Of a stretch of DNA of 15,488 nucleotides, positions 7,318-14,211 are shown in pieces (positions within the stretch are counted from its first letter, which is position 1; every line of letters begins with the position of its first letter). The notes below the pieces were generated by a model. The model was not told where the DNA came from and did no database searches. It worked only from the letters and a program-made list of their open reading frames with translations. The DNA is taken from positions 1 through 15,488 of the forward strand of contig SBGC01000071.1 of the NCBI GenBank assembly GCA_006226985.1. Reading direction: 5' to 3'. The position numbers were made by a program, and so were the translations under genes. The DNA comes from Bacillota bacterium (GTDB taxonomy: Bacteria; Bacillota_I; Bacilli_A; Acholeplasmatales; Acholeplasmataceae).

Positions 7318-8196
7318 ATGAAATTATTAACGACCATTTATGATTTAAATCAAATGAAAAATCTATCTGCTTATGTAGATGGTTTTTTAATTGGAAATGA
7401 CTCATTTGGTACAAGGCTTACACAGAGTTTTTCTATCCCCAACTTAAAAATTGGTATAAAGAATGCACGGTTTTTAAAAAAAGAAGTTTATTTAGTTTGC
7501 AATCAAATGTTTACAGATGATCAACTAGAACTTCTCAAAACATTTTTAATTAACATCAACCTGGAAACCGTTCATGGTGTAATCGTTAGTGATCTTGGTG
7601 CCATTCAAGTTATCAAAAATCTAGGTTATGCATCAAAAGCTATCTATAATCCAGAAACATTATTAACAAATACATATGACATCAATTTTTTAACAGATGA
7701 AAACATTATGGGTGCTTATGTCGCTAAAGAAATTACCTTAGAAGACATAATGTTACTCGGTGAAAACAAAAAACTTAAACTTTTCATGGTTGGACATGGT
7801 CATTTAAATATGTTTTATAGTAAACGTCAACTTATCGATAACTTCATGCACTTTAATGAAGAAGATAACATTTATCATAATGAGCAAAACTTAAAAATTA
7901 TTGAAGAAAACAGAGCAGAAGAACCATACCCCATTTTAGAAGATCAAGCAGGTACACATGTCTTTAGAAGTCATGTATTTGCAAGTATCGATCATCTTGA
8001 TGAACTTCAAACATATGTTGACTATTTAGTCATTGATTCTATTTTTAAAGATGATATGTATGCCATGACGATTGCTGCAATGTATCATGATCACATTGTA
8101 GATAATGAATTAATTGAAGATCTTAAACAAACATATGATGAAATATGGGATGAAGGATTTTTATATAAAAAGACGATTTATAAGAGTAAAGGATAA
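7318..8196 (+). CDS. trhP1: U32-family tRNA hydroxylation protein, TrhP1-like (YrrN)
   Basis: A 292-residue U32 peptidase-like protein similar in size and place to Bacillus YrrN (TrhP1), which with TrhP2 is needed to form 5-hydroxyuridine at tRNA position 34. It has the beta/alpha-barrel-like pattern (VDGFLIGNDSF, VHGVIVSDLGAIQVI, FMVGHGHLNMFYSKRQLI) but lacks the four-cysteine iron-sulfur motif of its partner, having only an isolated cysteine. It is therefore probably the non-catalytic or accessory member of the pair, which is inference. The start ATG 7318 follows AAAAAGG at 7305-7310 with 7 bases spacing; an in-frame ATG at 7297 lies inside trmR and is less likely. It is two bases from trmR and one base from trhP2. 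Confidence 0.8.
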   Translation: MKLLTTIYDLNQMKNLSAYVDGFLIGNDSFGTRLTQSFSIPNLKIGIKNARFLKKEVYLVCNQMFTDDQLELLKTFLININLETVHGVIVSDLGAIQVIKNLGYASKAIYNPETLLTNTYDINFLTDENIMGAYVAKEITLEDIMLLGENKKLKLFMVGHGHLNMFYSKRQLIDNFMHFNEEDNIYHNEQNLKIIEENRAEEPYPILEDQAGTHVFRSHVFASIDHLDELQTYVDYLVIDSIFKDDMYAMTIAAMYHDHIVDNELIEDLKQTYDEIWDEGFLYKKTIYKSKG

Positions 8197-8197
8197 T

Positions 8198-9376
8198 ATG
8201 ATCGAATTATTAGCTCCAGCTGGAGATCTTGAGAAATTAAAGATTGCACTGATGTATGGTGCTGACGCTGTTTTTATCGGTGGTCAGGATTTTTCACTAC
8301 GTGCCAGAGCATCTAACTTTACACTTGATGACATCAAGGAAGCAACTCAGTTTGCCCATGAGCGATCAAAAAAAGTTTATGTGACTACCAATATCATTCC
8401 ACATAACGAAGATATGGAAGGTCTTTTAACATATCTTAAAGCATTAGAAGATGCCAAAGTGGATGCGATCATTTCAGCATCACCATTTATTATCGATACA
8501 GCTTTGAAACATACATCACTTGAAGTACATCTCTCAACGCAACAATCAGCTATGAATGCTGAAACCGTTAATTTTTGGCATCGAAGAGGGATTAAAAGGG
8601 TTGTTTTAGCAAGGGAACTCGATAAATATCAAATACAAAGACTCATTCCAAAAACAAAAGCTGATATTGAAGTATTTATTCATGGTGGTATGTGTATGTC
8701 TTATTCTGGAAGATGTTCACTATCAAATAATATGACCGATCGTGATGCGAATCGTGGAGGATGTGCCCATTCATGTCGATGGAATTATCAACTCGTTCAA
8801 GAAAATCAAGTTGTTTCAGAACATACATTTTCAATGTCATCAAAAGACCTAGAAGCGCTTGAACAAATTCCTTTTTTAATCGATAGTGGTGTCAAATCCT
8901 TAAAAATAGAAGGACGTATGAAAAGCCTTCATTATATTGCAACAGTGGTTTCTACTTATCGAAAACTTATCGATGATTATGAAAAGTTTAAAAGAATTGA
9001 TGATTTCAACCCATATATGATTGAACTACAAAAAGCTGAGAATCGTCTCGCTTCACATGGTTATCTCGAGGGTTTACCTGGTGTAGAACAACAACTTTAT
9101 CAAATGAGAAGTGAAAAACCTACACAATTATTTATTGGACTCATCCAATCATATGATCCATTAAAAAATGAAGCAATTATCGAACAGAGAAACTATTTTG
9201 AGTGTGGAGATGAGATCGAAGTCTTTCATCCAAACGGTAAAACAGATTATTTTACATTAACAAAAATGACTGACCTAGAAAATAATGATGTGCCTGTTGC
9301 TAGACACCCTAAACAAGTCTTAAAAATTGATATTCCATTTGCCGTAGAACCCTACGCAATGTTGCGTAAAAAATAA
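8198..9376 (+). CDS. trhP2: U32-family Fe-S tRNA hydroxylation protein, TrhP2-like (YrrO)
   Basis: A 392-residue U32 peptidase-family protein. It opens with the signature ELLAPAGDLEKLKIAL and GADAVFIGG, contains HLSTQQSAMN, and carries the four conserved cysteines C166, C173, C189 and C193 (MCMSYSGRC and GGCAHSC) that bind an iron-sulfur cluster in this family. It also has the SLKIEGRMKS motif and a C-terminal beta-rich domain. U32 proteins were first named peptidases, but several are now known as RNA or quinone hydroxylation factors; TrhP/YrrO makes 5-hydroxyuridine in tRNA using prephenate. The start ATG 8198 has AAAGG five bases upstream. An in-frame ATG at 8114 would add 28 residues read from within trhP1. 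Adjacency to trmR and trhP1 supports the role. Confidence 0.88.
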   Translation: MIELLAPAGDLEKLKIALMYGADAVFIGGQDFSLRARASNFTLDDIKEATQFAHERSKKVYVTTNIIPHNEDMEGLLTYLKALEDAKVDAIISASPFIIDTALKHTSLEVHLSTQQSAMNAETVNFWHRRGIKRVVLARELDKYQIQRLIPKTKADIEVFIHGGMCMSYSGRCSLSNNMTDRDANRGGCAHSCRWNYQLVQENQVVSEHTFSMSSKDLEALEQIPFLIDSGVKSLKIEGRMKSLHYIATVVSTYRKLIDDYEKFKRIDDFNPYMIELQKAENRLASHGYLEGLPGVEQQLYQMRSEKPTQLFIGLIQSYDPLKNEAIIEQRNYFECGDEIEVFHPNGKTDYFTLTKMTDLENNDVPVARHPKQVLKIDIPFAVEPYAMLRKK

Positions 9377-10038
9377 TGGATAGTTATCAAAAAGGTGATT
9401 TATCCATTAAATATCACATTATCCATAAAAAAATGAAAAATACGTATTTTCGTATCAAGGATGATTATGTCCAAATTACGACGAATATGTATACATCGAA
9501 AAAACAAATTCTCTTATATCTAGATGAAAAGTTTGAAAAATTTTATTTAGCACTAAAAAAACATTCACAAAAAGAAAGTGACAGCCACATAACTCTTTGG
9601 GGAACAACCTATCATTTTATTGTCCATGAAGGTAGATTTTCATATGAAATTCATGATGATACATTAATTGTCTACACAAACAAAAAAGAGATTATTCACA
9701 TTAAAAAATCAATTTATCAGCATGAGATGCTCAAAAAAATTAAAGAAATACATCCTCAGATTGTGCAAGTGATTCGAAGTAGAGGATTGTATCAACTTCC
9801 CATCAAACTCAAATATTTGAAATCGAAATTTGGTTCATATCACCGGAAACATCATGAAATCACCTTAAATACGTTTCTTGCAACATTACCTGATATTTAT
9901 CTAACCTATGTGATCTATCATGAATATGCACATGCAATTGTATTTAATCATTCAAAAGATTTTTATAATCTTTTAGGTGAATGGATGCCAAATCATCGCA
10001 AATATCAAAAAGACCTTAAAAAAATAGCAATAATTTAA
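9376..10038 (+). CDS. YgjP/DUF45-family zinc metal-dependent hydrolase
   Basis: A 220-residue protein with a zinc-metallohydrolase motif H182-E-Y-A-H186 followed by H192 (HEYAHAIVFNHSKDFY). This is the HExxH-x5-H pattern of the YgjP/DUF45 (WLM-like) family. The basic N-terminal half contains short beta strands, as in other DUF45 proteins. The biochemical role is not settled; homologues have been proposed as proteases or nucleotide hydrolases. It overlaps trhP2 by one base (TAATG), so it is made with the tRNA-modification enzymes, but there is no direct evidence of a shared function. In Bacillus the following gene would be udk, which is missing here. It is the last gene before the greA promoter. 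Confidence 0.82.
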   Translation: MDSYQKGDLSIKYHIIHKKMKNTYFRIKDDYVQITTNMYTSKKQILLYLDEKFEKFYLALKKHSQKESDSHITLWGTTYHFIVHEGRFSYEIHDDTLIVYTNKKEIIHIKKSIYQHEMLKKIKEIHPQIVQVIRSRGLYQLPIKLKYLKSKFGSYHRKHHEITLNTFLATLPDIYLTYVIYHEYAHAIVFNHSKDFYNLLGEWMPNHRKYQKDLKKIAII

Positions 10039-10053
10039 AAATTATAGTATAAT
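10025..10053 (+). promoter_or_regulatory. Likely promoter of the greA-yqeM operon
   Basis: A perfect -10 box TATAAT lies at 10048-10053. The best -35 at 17-base spacing is the weak TAGCAA at 10025-10030 (three of six). The short leader ends in the strong ribosome site AGGAGGT at 10069-10075, six bases before the greA ATG. The 43-base gap, the longest between 3450 and 13620, supports a new transcription start, though read-through from upstream is also possible because no terminator is visible. Confidence 0.55.
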
Positions 10054-10081
10054 AATGTAGAAATTTAGAGGAGGTACACCA

Positions 10082-10555
10082 ATGGCTGTAAAACAAATGT
10101 TTCAACTGACTCAAGAAGGTGTCGACAATTTAAAAACTGAGCTTGCGTATTTAAAGGATGTAAAGCGTGAAGAAAATCTAGAAGCTTTAAAAGAAGCGAG
10201 AGCTCAAGGTGACTTATCAGAAAATGCTGATTACGATGCTGCACGTAACGAACAAGCTCGCATAGAAGCACGAATTGCTGAAATCGAAAACATCATTAAA
10301 AATGTCAAAATAATTAAAGCAAATCAAGAAGATATCGTAAATATTGGTAAAACAGTGAATGTTCGTTTTATCGAAACTGGCGACATTAAAGAGTTCTATC
10401 TCGTCGGTAGCATTGAAGCAGACCCAAGAGCTCGAAAAATCTCTATCGAATCACCGATTGGAAAAGCGATGCTTAACCACCAAGAAGGCGATCTTGTTGA
10501 AGTGAAAACAGAGACAGGACGTATATTTCAAATCGAGATTGTGGACATTAAGTAA
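10082..10555 (+). CDS. greA: Transcript cleavage factor GreA
   Basis: GreA enters the secondary channel of RNA polymerase and stimulates cleavage of backtracked RNA. The 157 residues match the family length. The N-terminal antiparallel coiled coil spans about residues 8-78 and carries at its tip the acidic pair D44 and E47 in GDLSENADYDAA, which help position the catalytic magnesium. The C-terminal FKBP-like domain includes ARKISIESPIGKAML and GDLVEV. The start is supported by AGGAGGT six bases upstream. Its stop overlaps the yqeG start by one base (TAATG). The position downstream of the yrrMNO-type genes matches Bacillus apart from loss of udk; the direct join to yqeG does not. Confidence 0.97.
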   Translation: MAVKQMFQLTQEGVDNLKTELAYLKDVKREENLEALKEARAQGDLSENADYDAARNEQARIEARIAEIENIIKNVKIIKANQEDIVNIGKTVNVRFIETGDIKEFYLVGSIEADPRARKISIESPIGKAMLNHQEGDLVEVKTETGRIFQIEIVDIK

Positions 10556-11103
10556 TGGCACTATATCAAAAATGTATACCGAGTGATTATGTCGCTTCCA
10601 TTTTTGAAATTGATTACCAAAACCTAAAAAAGCAAGGAATCAAATCCTTGTTTTTTGACTTAGATAATACGGTTATTCCTTATGATGAAACAGAATTATC
10701 CAGTCAACATATCGCATTTTTTAACACACTTAAGAAAGATTTTAACGTGTTAATTATCTCTAATAGCGGTTATCCAAGAGTTTCAAATGCACTCAAAAAT
10801 ACAGATTTACCTTATATTTATCATGGAATGAAACCTACAAAAATCGGCTTAAAAAAAGCACTTAAATTAGTAAAATCAAGCCCACAAGAAACCATCCTTA
10901 TTGGTGATCAGCTCATGACAGATATTTTTGGAGCTTCAAGACTGAAGATGCGCGCTATTTTGGTGAAAGCTGTCAAGCAAAAATCAGATCGTTGGATGAC
11001 AAAAATCAATCGCAAGATTGAAAAAATGGTATTAAAAAAAATCAAGAAAAAAGAACCCAAACTCTATGAAGAAAGGTTAAAAGCATATGTCGAAGGTAAA
11101 TAA
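10555..11103 (+). CDS. yqeG: YqeG-family HAD-IIIA phosphatase
   Basis: A 182-residue haloacid-dehalogenase phosphatase. Motif I is FFDLDNTVIPYD with D35 as the nucleophile and D37 as acid/base. Motif II is IISNSG, motif III is a lysine in the MKPTKIGLKKAL segment, and motif IV is IGDQLMTDI with D118 and D123. The C-terminus is very lysine-rich. Its bacterial substrate is not proven. The family is related to eukaryotic Gep4-type phosphatidylglycerophosphate phosphatases, so a lipid role is possible. It overlaps greA by one base and yqeH by 17 bases. The yqeG-yqeH order is conserved in Firmicutes, where the operon is tied to ribosome assembly. Confidence 0.9.
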   Translation: MALYQKCIPSDYVASIFEIDYQNLKKQGIKSLFFDLDNTVIPYDETELSSQHIAFFNTLKKDFNVLIISNSGYPRVSNALKNTDLPYIYHGMKPTKIGLKKALKLVKSSPQETILIGDQLMTDIFGASRLKMRAILVKAVKQKSDRWMTKINRKIEKMVLKKIKKKEPKLYEERLKAYVEGK

Positions 11104-12109
11104 ATGTCTTGGATGTGGCGCACCGCTTCAAACAGAAGATCAAACAAAAGTAGGGTTTGCAATATCTTTAGAACATACCTATTGTCAATCGTGTTATCGC
11201 TTGCTTCACTACGGAGAAGGCTCAACACATTTTCACCCTGAAGATCTACCTAAATTAGAGGCAGATTCGGTTATTTTCATGATCTCATCTGTCTTACATC
11301 TTGACCTCCTTTTTAGTTATCCTGTGTACAGATATCAACCTGACGCAAAATATGTCTATATTATTAATCAAATTGATTTGTTACCAAAGAGCACTAATTT
11401 AGACGTACTCATTGAAAATATTACAAAACAAGCAGAAAAACATATGATACCTTTTGTTGATATCATCTTGATGTCTGCAAAAAATGAACATGATATCGTA
11501 AATTTGAAAGCCTATATGCGCCAGTTTAGAGAAAAACATATGTATTTAGTCGGTGTTCAAAATAGTGGAAAGACAACGATTTATAAAGCATTAACAAATA
11601 CGAAAGAAGCTCTTGCATTTAAAAAAGCAGGATTGACACAAGAAGCTTTAATCGGTACATTTGAGAACAAAGTCATCTATGATTTACCTGGATTATATCA
11701 AATGGGATACCTACATCAATTTCTACCCTATGAAACGTATAAAAAGCTTATTCCAGATGAAGAAATTAACCCGAAAATTTATCAATTAAAGGCTAAACAA
11801 AGTTTATTTATCGAAGGGTTAATCAGTATTACGTTTTTGAAGGATATTAATGTCACATTATATCTTGATTCAAATATTCATATCCATAAGACCAATGAAC
11901 AACGTGTACAACCCTTATTACTTGAAAAAGAAAAACATTTCATCATCTTTGTAGCTGATTATATTGAACAATCATTTAAAGTTCCATCAGGAAAACATCA
12001 AATTACCTTTGCAGATATGGGGTTTATGCATTTATTAGGACCTATCACTATTAAGATGCGATTACCTAAGGATATGCATGTGAGCATCACGGAGGCACTA
12101 TTTCAATGA
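11087..12109 (+). CDS. yqeH: Circularly permuted ribosome-assembly GTPase YqeH (divergent)
   Basis: A 340-residue YqeH-like GTPase needed for 30S subunit assembly in relatives. The N-terminal zinc finger has C7-x2-C10 and C33-x2-C36. The GTPase motifs come in permuted order: G4 N94-QID97, G5 SAKN at 130-133, G1 G156-VQNSGKT163, then a GTF in the G2 region and G3 D199-LPG202. A C-terminal domain follows. Several motifs are unusual: NQID replaces NKxD, the P-loop ends in KT rather than KS, and DLPG replaces DTPG. The start at ATG 11087 overlaps yqeG by 17 bases and has GAAAGG upstream; it places the zinc finger at once after the start, as in the family. It overlaps yqeK by 4 bases (ATGA). In Bacillus aroE, yhbY and nadD would follow; here they are absent. 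Confidence 0.9.
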   Translation: MSKVNKCLGCGAPLQTEDQTKVGFAISLEHTYCQSCYRLLHYGEGSTHFHPEDLPKLEADSVIFMISSVLHLDLLFSYPVYRYQPDAKYVYIINQIDLLPKSTNLDVLIENITKQAEKHMIPFVDIILMSAKNEHDIVNLKAYMRQFREKHMYLVGVQNSGKTTIYKALTNTKEALAFKKAGLTQEALIGTFENKVIYDLPGLYQMGYLHQFLPYETYKKLIPDEEINPKIYQLKAKQSLFIEGLISITFLKDINVTLYLDSNIHIHKTNEQRVQPLLLEKEKHFIIFVADYIEQSFKVPSGKHQITFADMGFMHLLGPITIKMRLPKDMHVSITEALFQ

Positions 12110-12678
12110 TCGAAGACATTAAAAAAGTTGTTGAAGAAAAATTAAGAGAACATCCAAAAAGATATCAACATGTATTAGGTGTTTATGAAACAGCGATTAA
12201 ACTAGCTTTGATACATCATGCAGATGAGCATAAGGCAGCGATTGCAGCACTTTTTCATGATTATGCAAAATATGATTCCATTGAAGATCAAATTCAACAT
12301 TTAGAATTAAAAGTCATTAAACACTATGCTGATGCACCTGTGATGTATCATGCGTTTGCTGCAGCTTATGCACTTGAAACGATGTTTCAGATAAGAGACC
12401 AAGAAATATTAAATGCAATTAGATACCATGTGTTTGGACGTAAAGACATGGGACTCATTGAAAAAATCATCTTTGTAGCAGATTATTGTGAACCCAGTAG
12501 AAACTTTAGTGATGTAACCTATATTTATGATTTAGCAACGAAAGACATGGATCAAGCAGTCCTCTACTGTATGAAGCTGACACTTGATGATGTCATTAAA
12601 AAAGATAAAACGCCACATGAAGATCAAGTGGCAGCCTATAATTATTACCTGGAGGTAAATAGTGGAAAAATTAAATAA
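12106..12678 (+). CDS. yqeK: YqeK HD-domain hydrolase (probable Ap4A hydrolase)
   Basis: A 190-residue HD-superfamily metal-dependent phosphohydrolase. Visible ligands are H22 (RYQHVLGV), H51-D52 (LFHDYAK), and the later IRYHVFGR and FVADYCEP segments. Bacillus and related YqeK proteins cleave diadenosine tetraphosphate symmetrically to two ADP, which is the most likely activity. In many mycoplasmas YqeK is fused to NadD; here it stands alone and nadD is not in the window. It begins inside the yqeH stop (ATGA overlap) and overlaps rsfS by 17 bases, so it is probably coupled to both. Confidence 0.92.
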   Translation: MIEDIKKVVEEKLREHPKRYQHVLGVYETAIKLALIHHADEHKAAIAALFHDYAKYDSIEDQIQHLELKVIKHYADAPVMYHAFAAAYALETMFQIRDQEILNAIRYHVFGRKDMGLIEKIIFVADYCEPSRNFSDVTYIYDLATKDMDQAVLYCMKLTLDDVIKKDKTPHEDQVAAYNYYLEVNSGKIK

Positions 12679-12976
12679 AATTATCCAAACATTAGAAGAT
12701 TTAAAGGTCAAAGATTTAGCAGTTTATGATTTTGAAAAGACGTCACCTTTTTATGATTATTTTGTGATAGCAACAACCAATGAAAGACAAGGCAATGCAG
12801 CCATTAACTATGTAAAAAAAGCGCTTCTTGCTGATGATATTAAACATGTTGAAGGAAAAGGTGGAAGTTGGGTTTTAATTGATACACACGATGTCATTAT
12901 TCACTTATTTCGTGAAGAAGACCGCAAGTTCTACGGTTTTGATCAACGCCTATTAGGCATTAAACGGATAAAATAA
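12662..12976 (+). CDS. rsfS: Ribosomal silencing factor RsfS
   Basis: A 104-residue protein of the RsfS/YbeB/DUF143 family. RsfS binds ribosomal protein uL14 on the 50S subunit and blocks subunit joining when nutrients are short. The family pattern is clear: LKVKDLAVYDF, a DYFVIAT strand, the GKGGSWVLIDTHDVIIHLF core and the C-terminal FYGFDQRL. The start is GTG 12662, decided by GGAGGT at 12651-12656 with five bases spacing and by the normal family length. It overlaps the end of yqeK by 17 bases, and its stop overlaps yqeM by one base (TAATG). Confidence 0.95.
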   Translation: MEKLNKIIQTLEDLKVKDLAVYDFEKTSPFYDYFVIATTNERQGNAAINYVKKALLADDIKHVEGKGGSWVLIDTHDVIIHLFREEDRKFYGFDQRLLGIKRIK

Positions 12977-13620
12977 TGTTTGCCAAAGCTTATGACTTAC
13001 TCATGAGTGATGTTGATTATGAGCAATTGTATACATTCATAAAACCATACTTAAAACAAGATGATACAATCATTGATGCAGGTTGTGGTTCAGGGTATCT
13101 TTTACGTGAACTCTTAAAGAACCATCATCAAGTTATAGGTATTGATCTTGATGCAAGCATGCTTGCTATTGCAAGAGAAAAACTCATTCGAGATGATTTA
13201 AGTACAGCTCTTTACGAGCATGATTTACGCGAACCTCTCTTTATTAAAGTTGATGCGATATTAATGATGTTTGATGTCATTAACTATTTCAAAGGTTCGA
13301 AGAGAATATTAAGAAATCTATATCATGCATTAAATCGTGGTGGTAAACTCATCTTTGATGTTTATAAAGAATCTGTACTCAAAGAGTATGAATACTATCT
13401 TGAAGAAGATAGCGAACCTTTTTCATACCGTTGGGAAATTCAAACGAAGAATCATCATATGACACATCATCTTGTCACACCATTTGGAGAAGATAGCGTA
13501 AAACAATATGTTTACCCAATGTCCTATTATGAGAATATTTTAAACGATTTAGGATTTACGTATGAAATCCTAAATGGTCCTGATGAACGGAAAAACTATG
13601 TGATAGCCTACAAAAAGTAG
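12976..13620 (+). CDS. yqeM: YqeM-like SAM-dependent methyltransferase
   Basis: A 214-residue class I methyltransferase. SAM motif I is DAGCGSG at residues 34-40, motif II is GIDLDASML at about 54-62, and motif III around VDAILMMFDVINYF is followed by NRGGKLIFDVY. The position after rsfS matches Bacillus yqeM. The substrate is not known. It overlaps rsfS by one base and ends at a TAG inside an intrinsic terminator, so it is the last gene of the greA-yqeM group. Confidence 0.88.
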   Translation: MFAKAYDLLMSDVDYEQLYTFIKPYLKQDDTIIDAGCGSGYLLRELLKNHHQVIGIDLDASMLAIAREKLIRDDLSTALYEHDLREPLFIKVDAILMMFDVINYFKGSKRILRNLYHALNRGGKLIFDVYKESVLKEYEYYLEEDSEPFSYRWEIQTKNHHMTHHLVTPFGEDSVKQYVYPMSYYENILNDLGFTYEILNGPDERKNYVIAYKK

Positions 13621-13632
13621 GTTATTTTTTTT
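13603..13632 (+). terminator. Intrinsic terminator overlapping the yqeM stop
   Basis: A 9-bp stem (13603-13611 with 13617-13625, one G-U pair) around an AAAAA loop, followed by a run of eight T at 13625-13632. The yqeM stop codon TAG (13618-13620) lies inside the 3' arm. It separates the yqe housekeeping genes from comEA-comEC. Confidence 0.88.
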
Positions 13633-13679
13633 AAAGTAAATATGAAGTATCTTCACTATTATTAAGTGGAGGGTATTCT

Positions 13680-14186
13680 ATGAGACAAGCAATTGTAGTA
13701 ACAACTATTATCACCATAGCTTTAAGTATTTGGCTATTTCCAAAACAACACGAAACAAGACTGATTCATCAAGGACCAGAAACGATCCATAGTTTTACTG
13801 TAAACATCAGTGGTGAAGTTTTATTTCCTGGCGAGTATCAGTTTTATGAAAGTATCACACTTGAACATGTGATAAAATTTGCCGGAGGTTTAAGAGATCA
13901 CGCAGATTTATCATCGTTTAATATGTCACTAACCATCACAAAAGATAGAAATATCTTTATTCCTAAATTAGGAAATCAAACGACACCAGAAGTAGAAAAA
14001 CTCAATATTAATACAGCAAGTTTTAATGAGTTAATAAAGATACCTTATATGTCTGAAGCTAGAGCTGCACAACTGATCATTTATCGTGAAAAAGTGGGGT
14101 ATTTTAATGATTTAGAAGACTTAATTTTTGTAAAGTATATTGGAATTTCAACACTTGAAAAAATTAAACCTTATCTCACAATATAG
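13680..14186 (+). CDS. comEA: Competence protein ComEA, membrane DNA receptor
   Basis: ComEA binds incoming double-stranded DNA at the outer face of the membrane and hands it to the ComEC channel. The 168 residues hold a single N-terminal membrane anchor at about residues 4-20 with an Arg at position 2. An SLBB-like domain follows at about 37-75 (TVNISGEVLFPGEY, LEHVIKFAGGL), then a helix-hairpin-helix DNA-binding domain from L108-NINTA to the end (NELIKIPYMSEARAAQLI, GYFNDLEDL). The start has GGAGGG at 13668-13673, six bases upstream. The 47-base gap after the yqeM terminator suggests its own transcription, but I could not find a convincing promoter. Confidence 0.93.
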   Translation: MRQAIVVTTIITIALSIWLFPKQHETRLIHQGPETIHSFTVNISGEVLFPGEYQFYESITLEHVIKFAGGLRDHADLSSFNMSLTITKDRNIFIPKLGNQTTPEVEKLNINTASFNELIKIPYMSEARAAQLIIYREKVGYFNDLEDLIFVKYIGISTLEKIKPYLTI

Positions 14187-14211
14187 TGATTTTCATCATG
14201 AAGGGATTGGT

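Noticed and set aside
10032-10047. AT-only inverted repeat before greA as a terminator
   Set aside because: The stem is only A-T pairs with a loop of about two bases and no T-tract after it, so it is unlikely to stop transcription.
10065-10271. Minus-strand open frame over the greA start
   Set aside because: It covers the greA ribosome site and coiled coil and has no protein features; it is a shadow of greA.
13657-13662. TATTAT as a -10 box for comEA
   Set aside because: There is no usable -35 at 16-18 bases and the start point would fall on the ribosome site of comEA. The promoter of comEA remains unidentified.
14187-14211. Separate small peptide from ATG 14199 after comEA
   Set aside because: That frame stops after about ten codons, while the comEC frame continues for over 400 codons.
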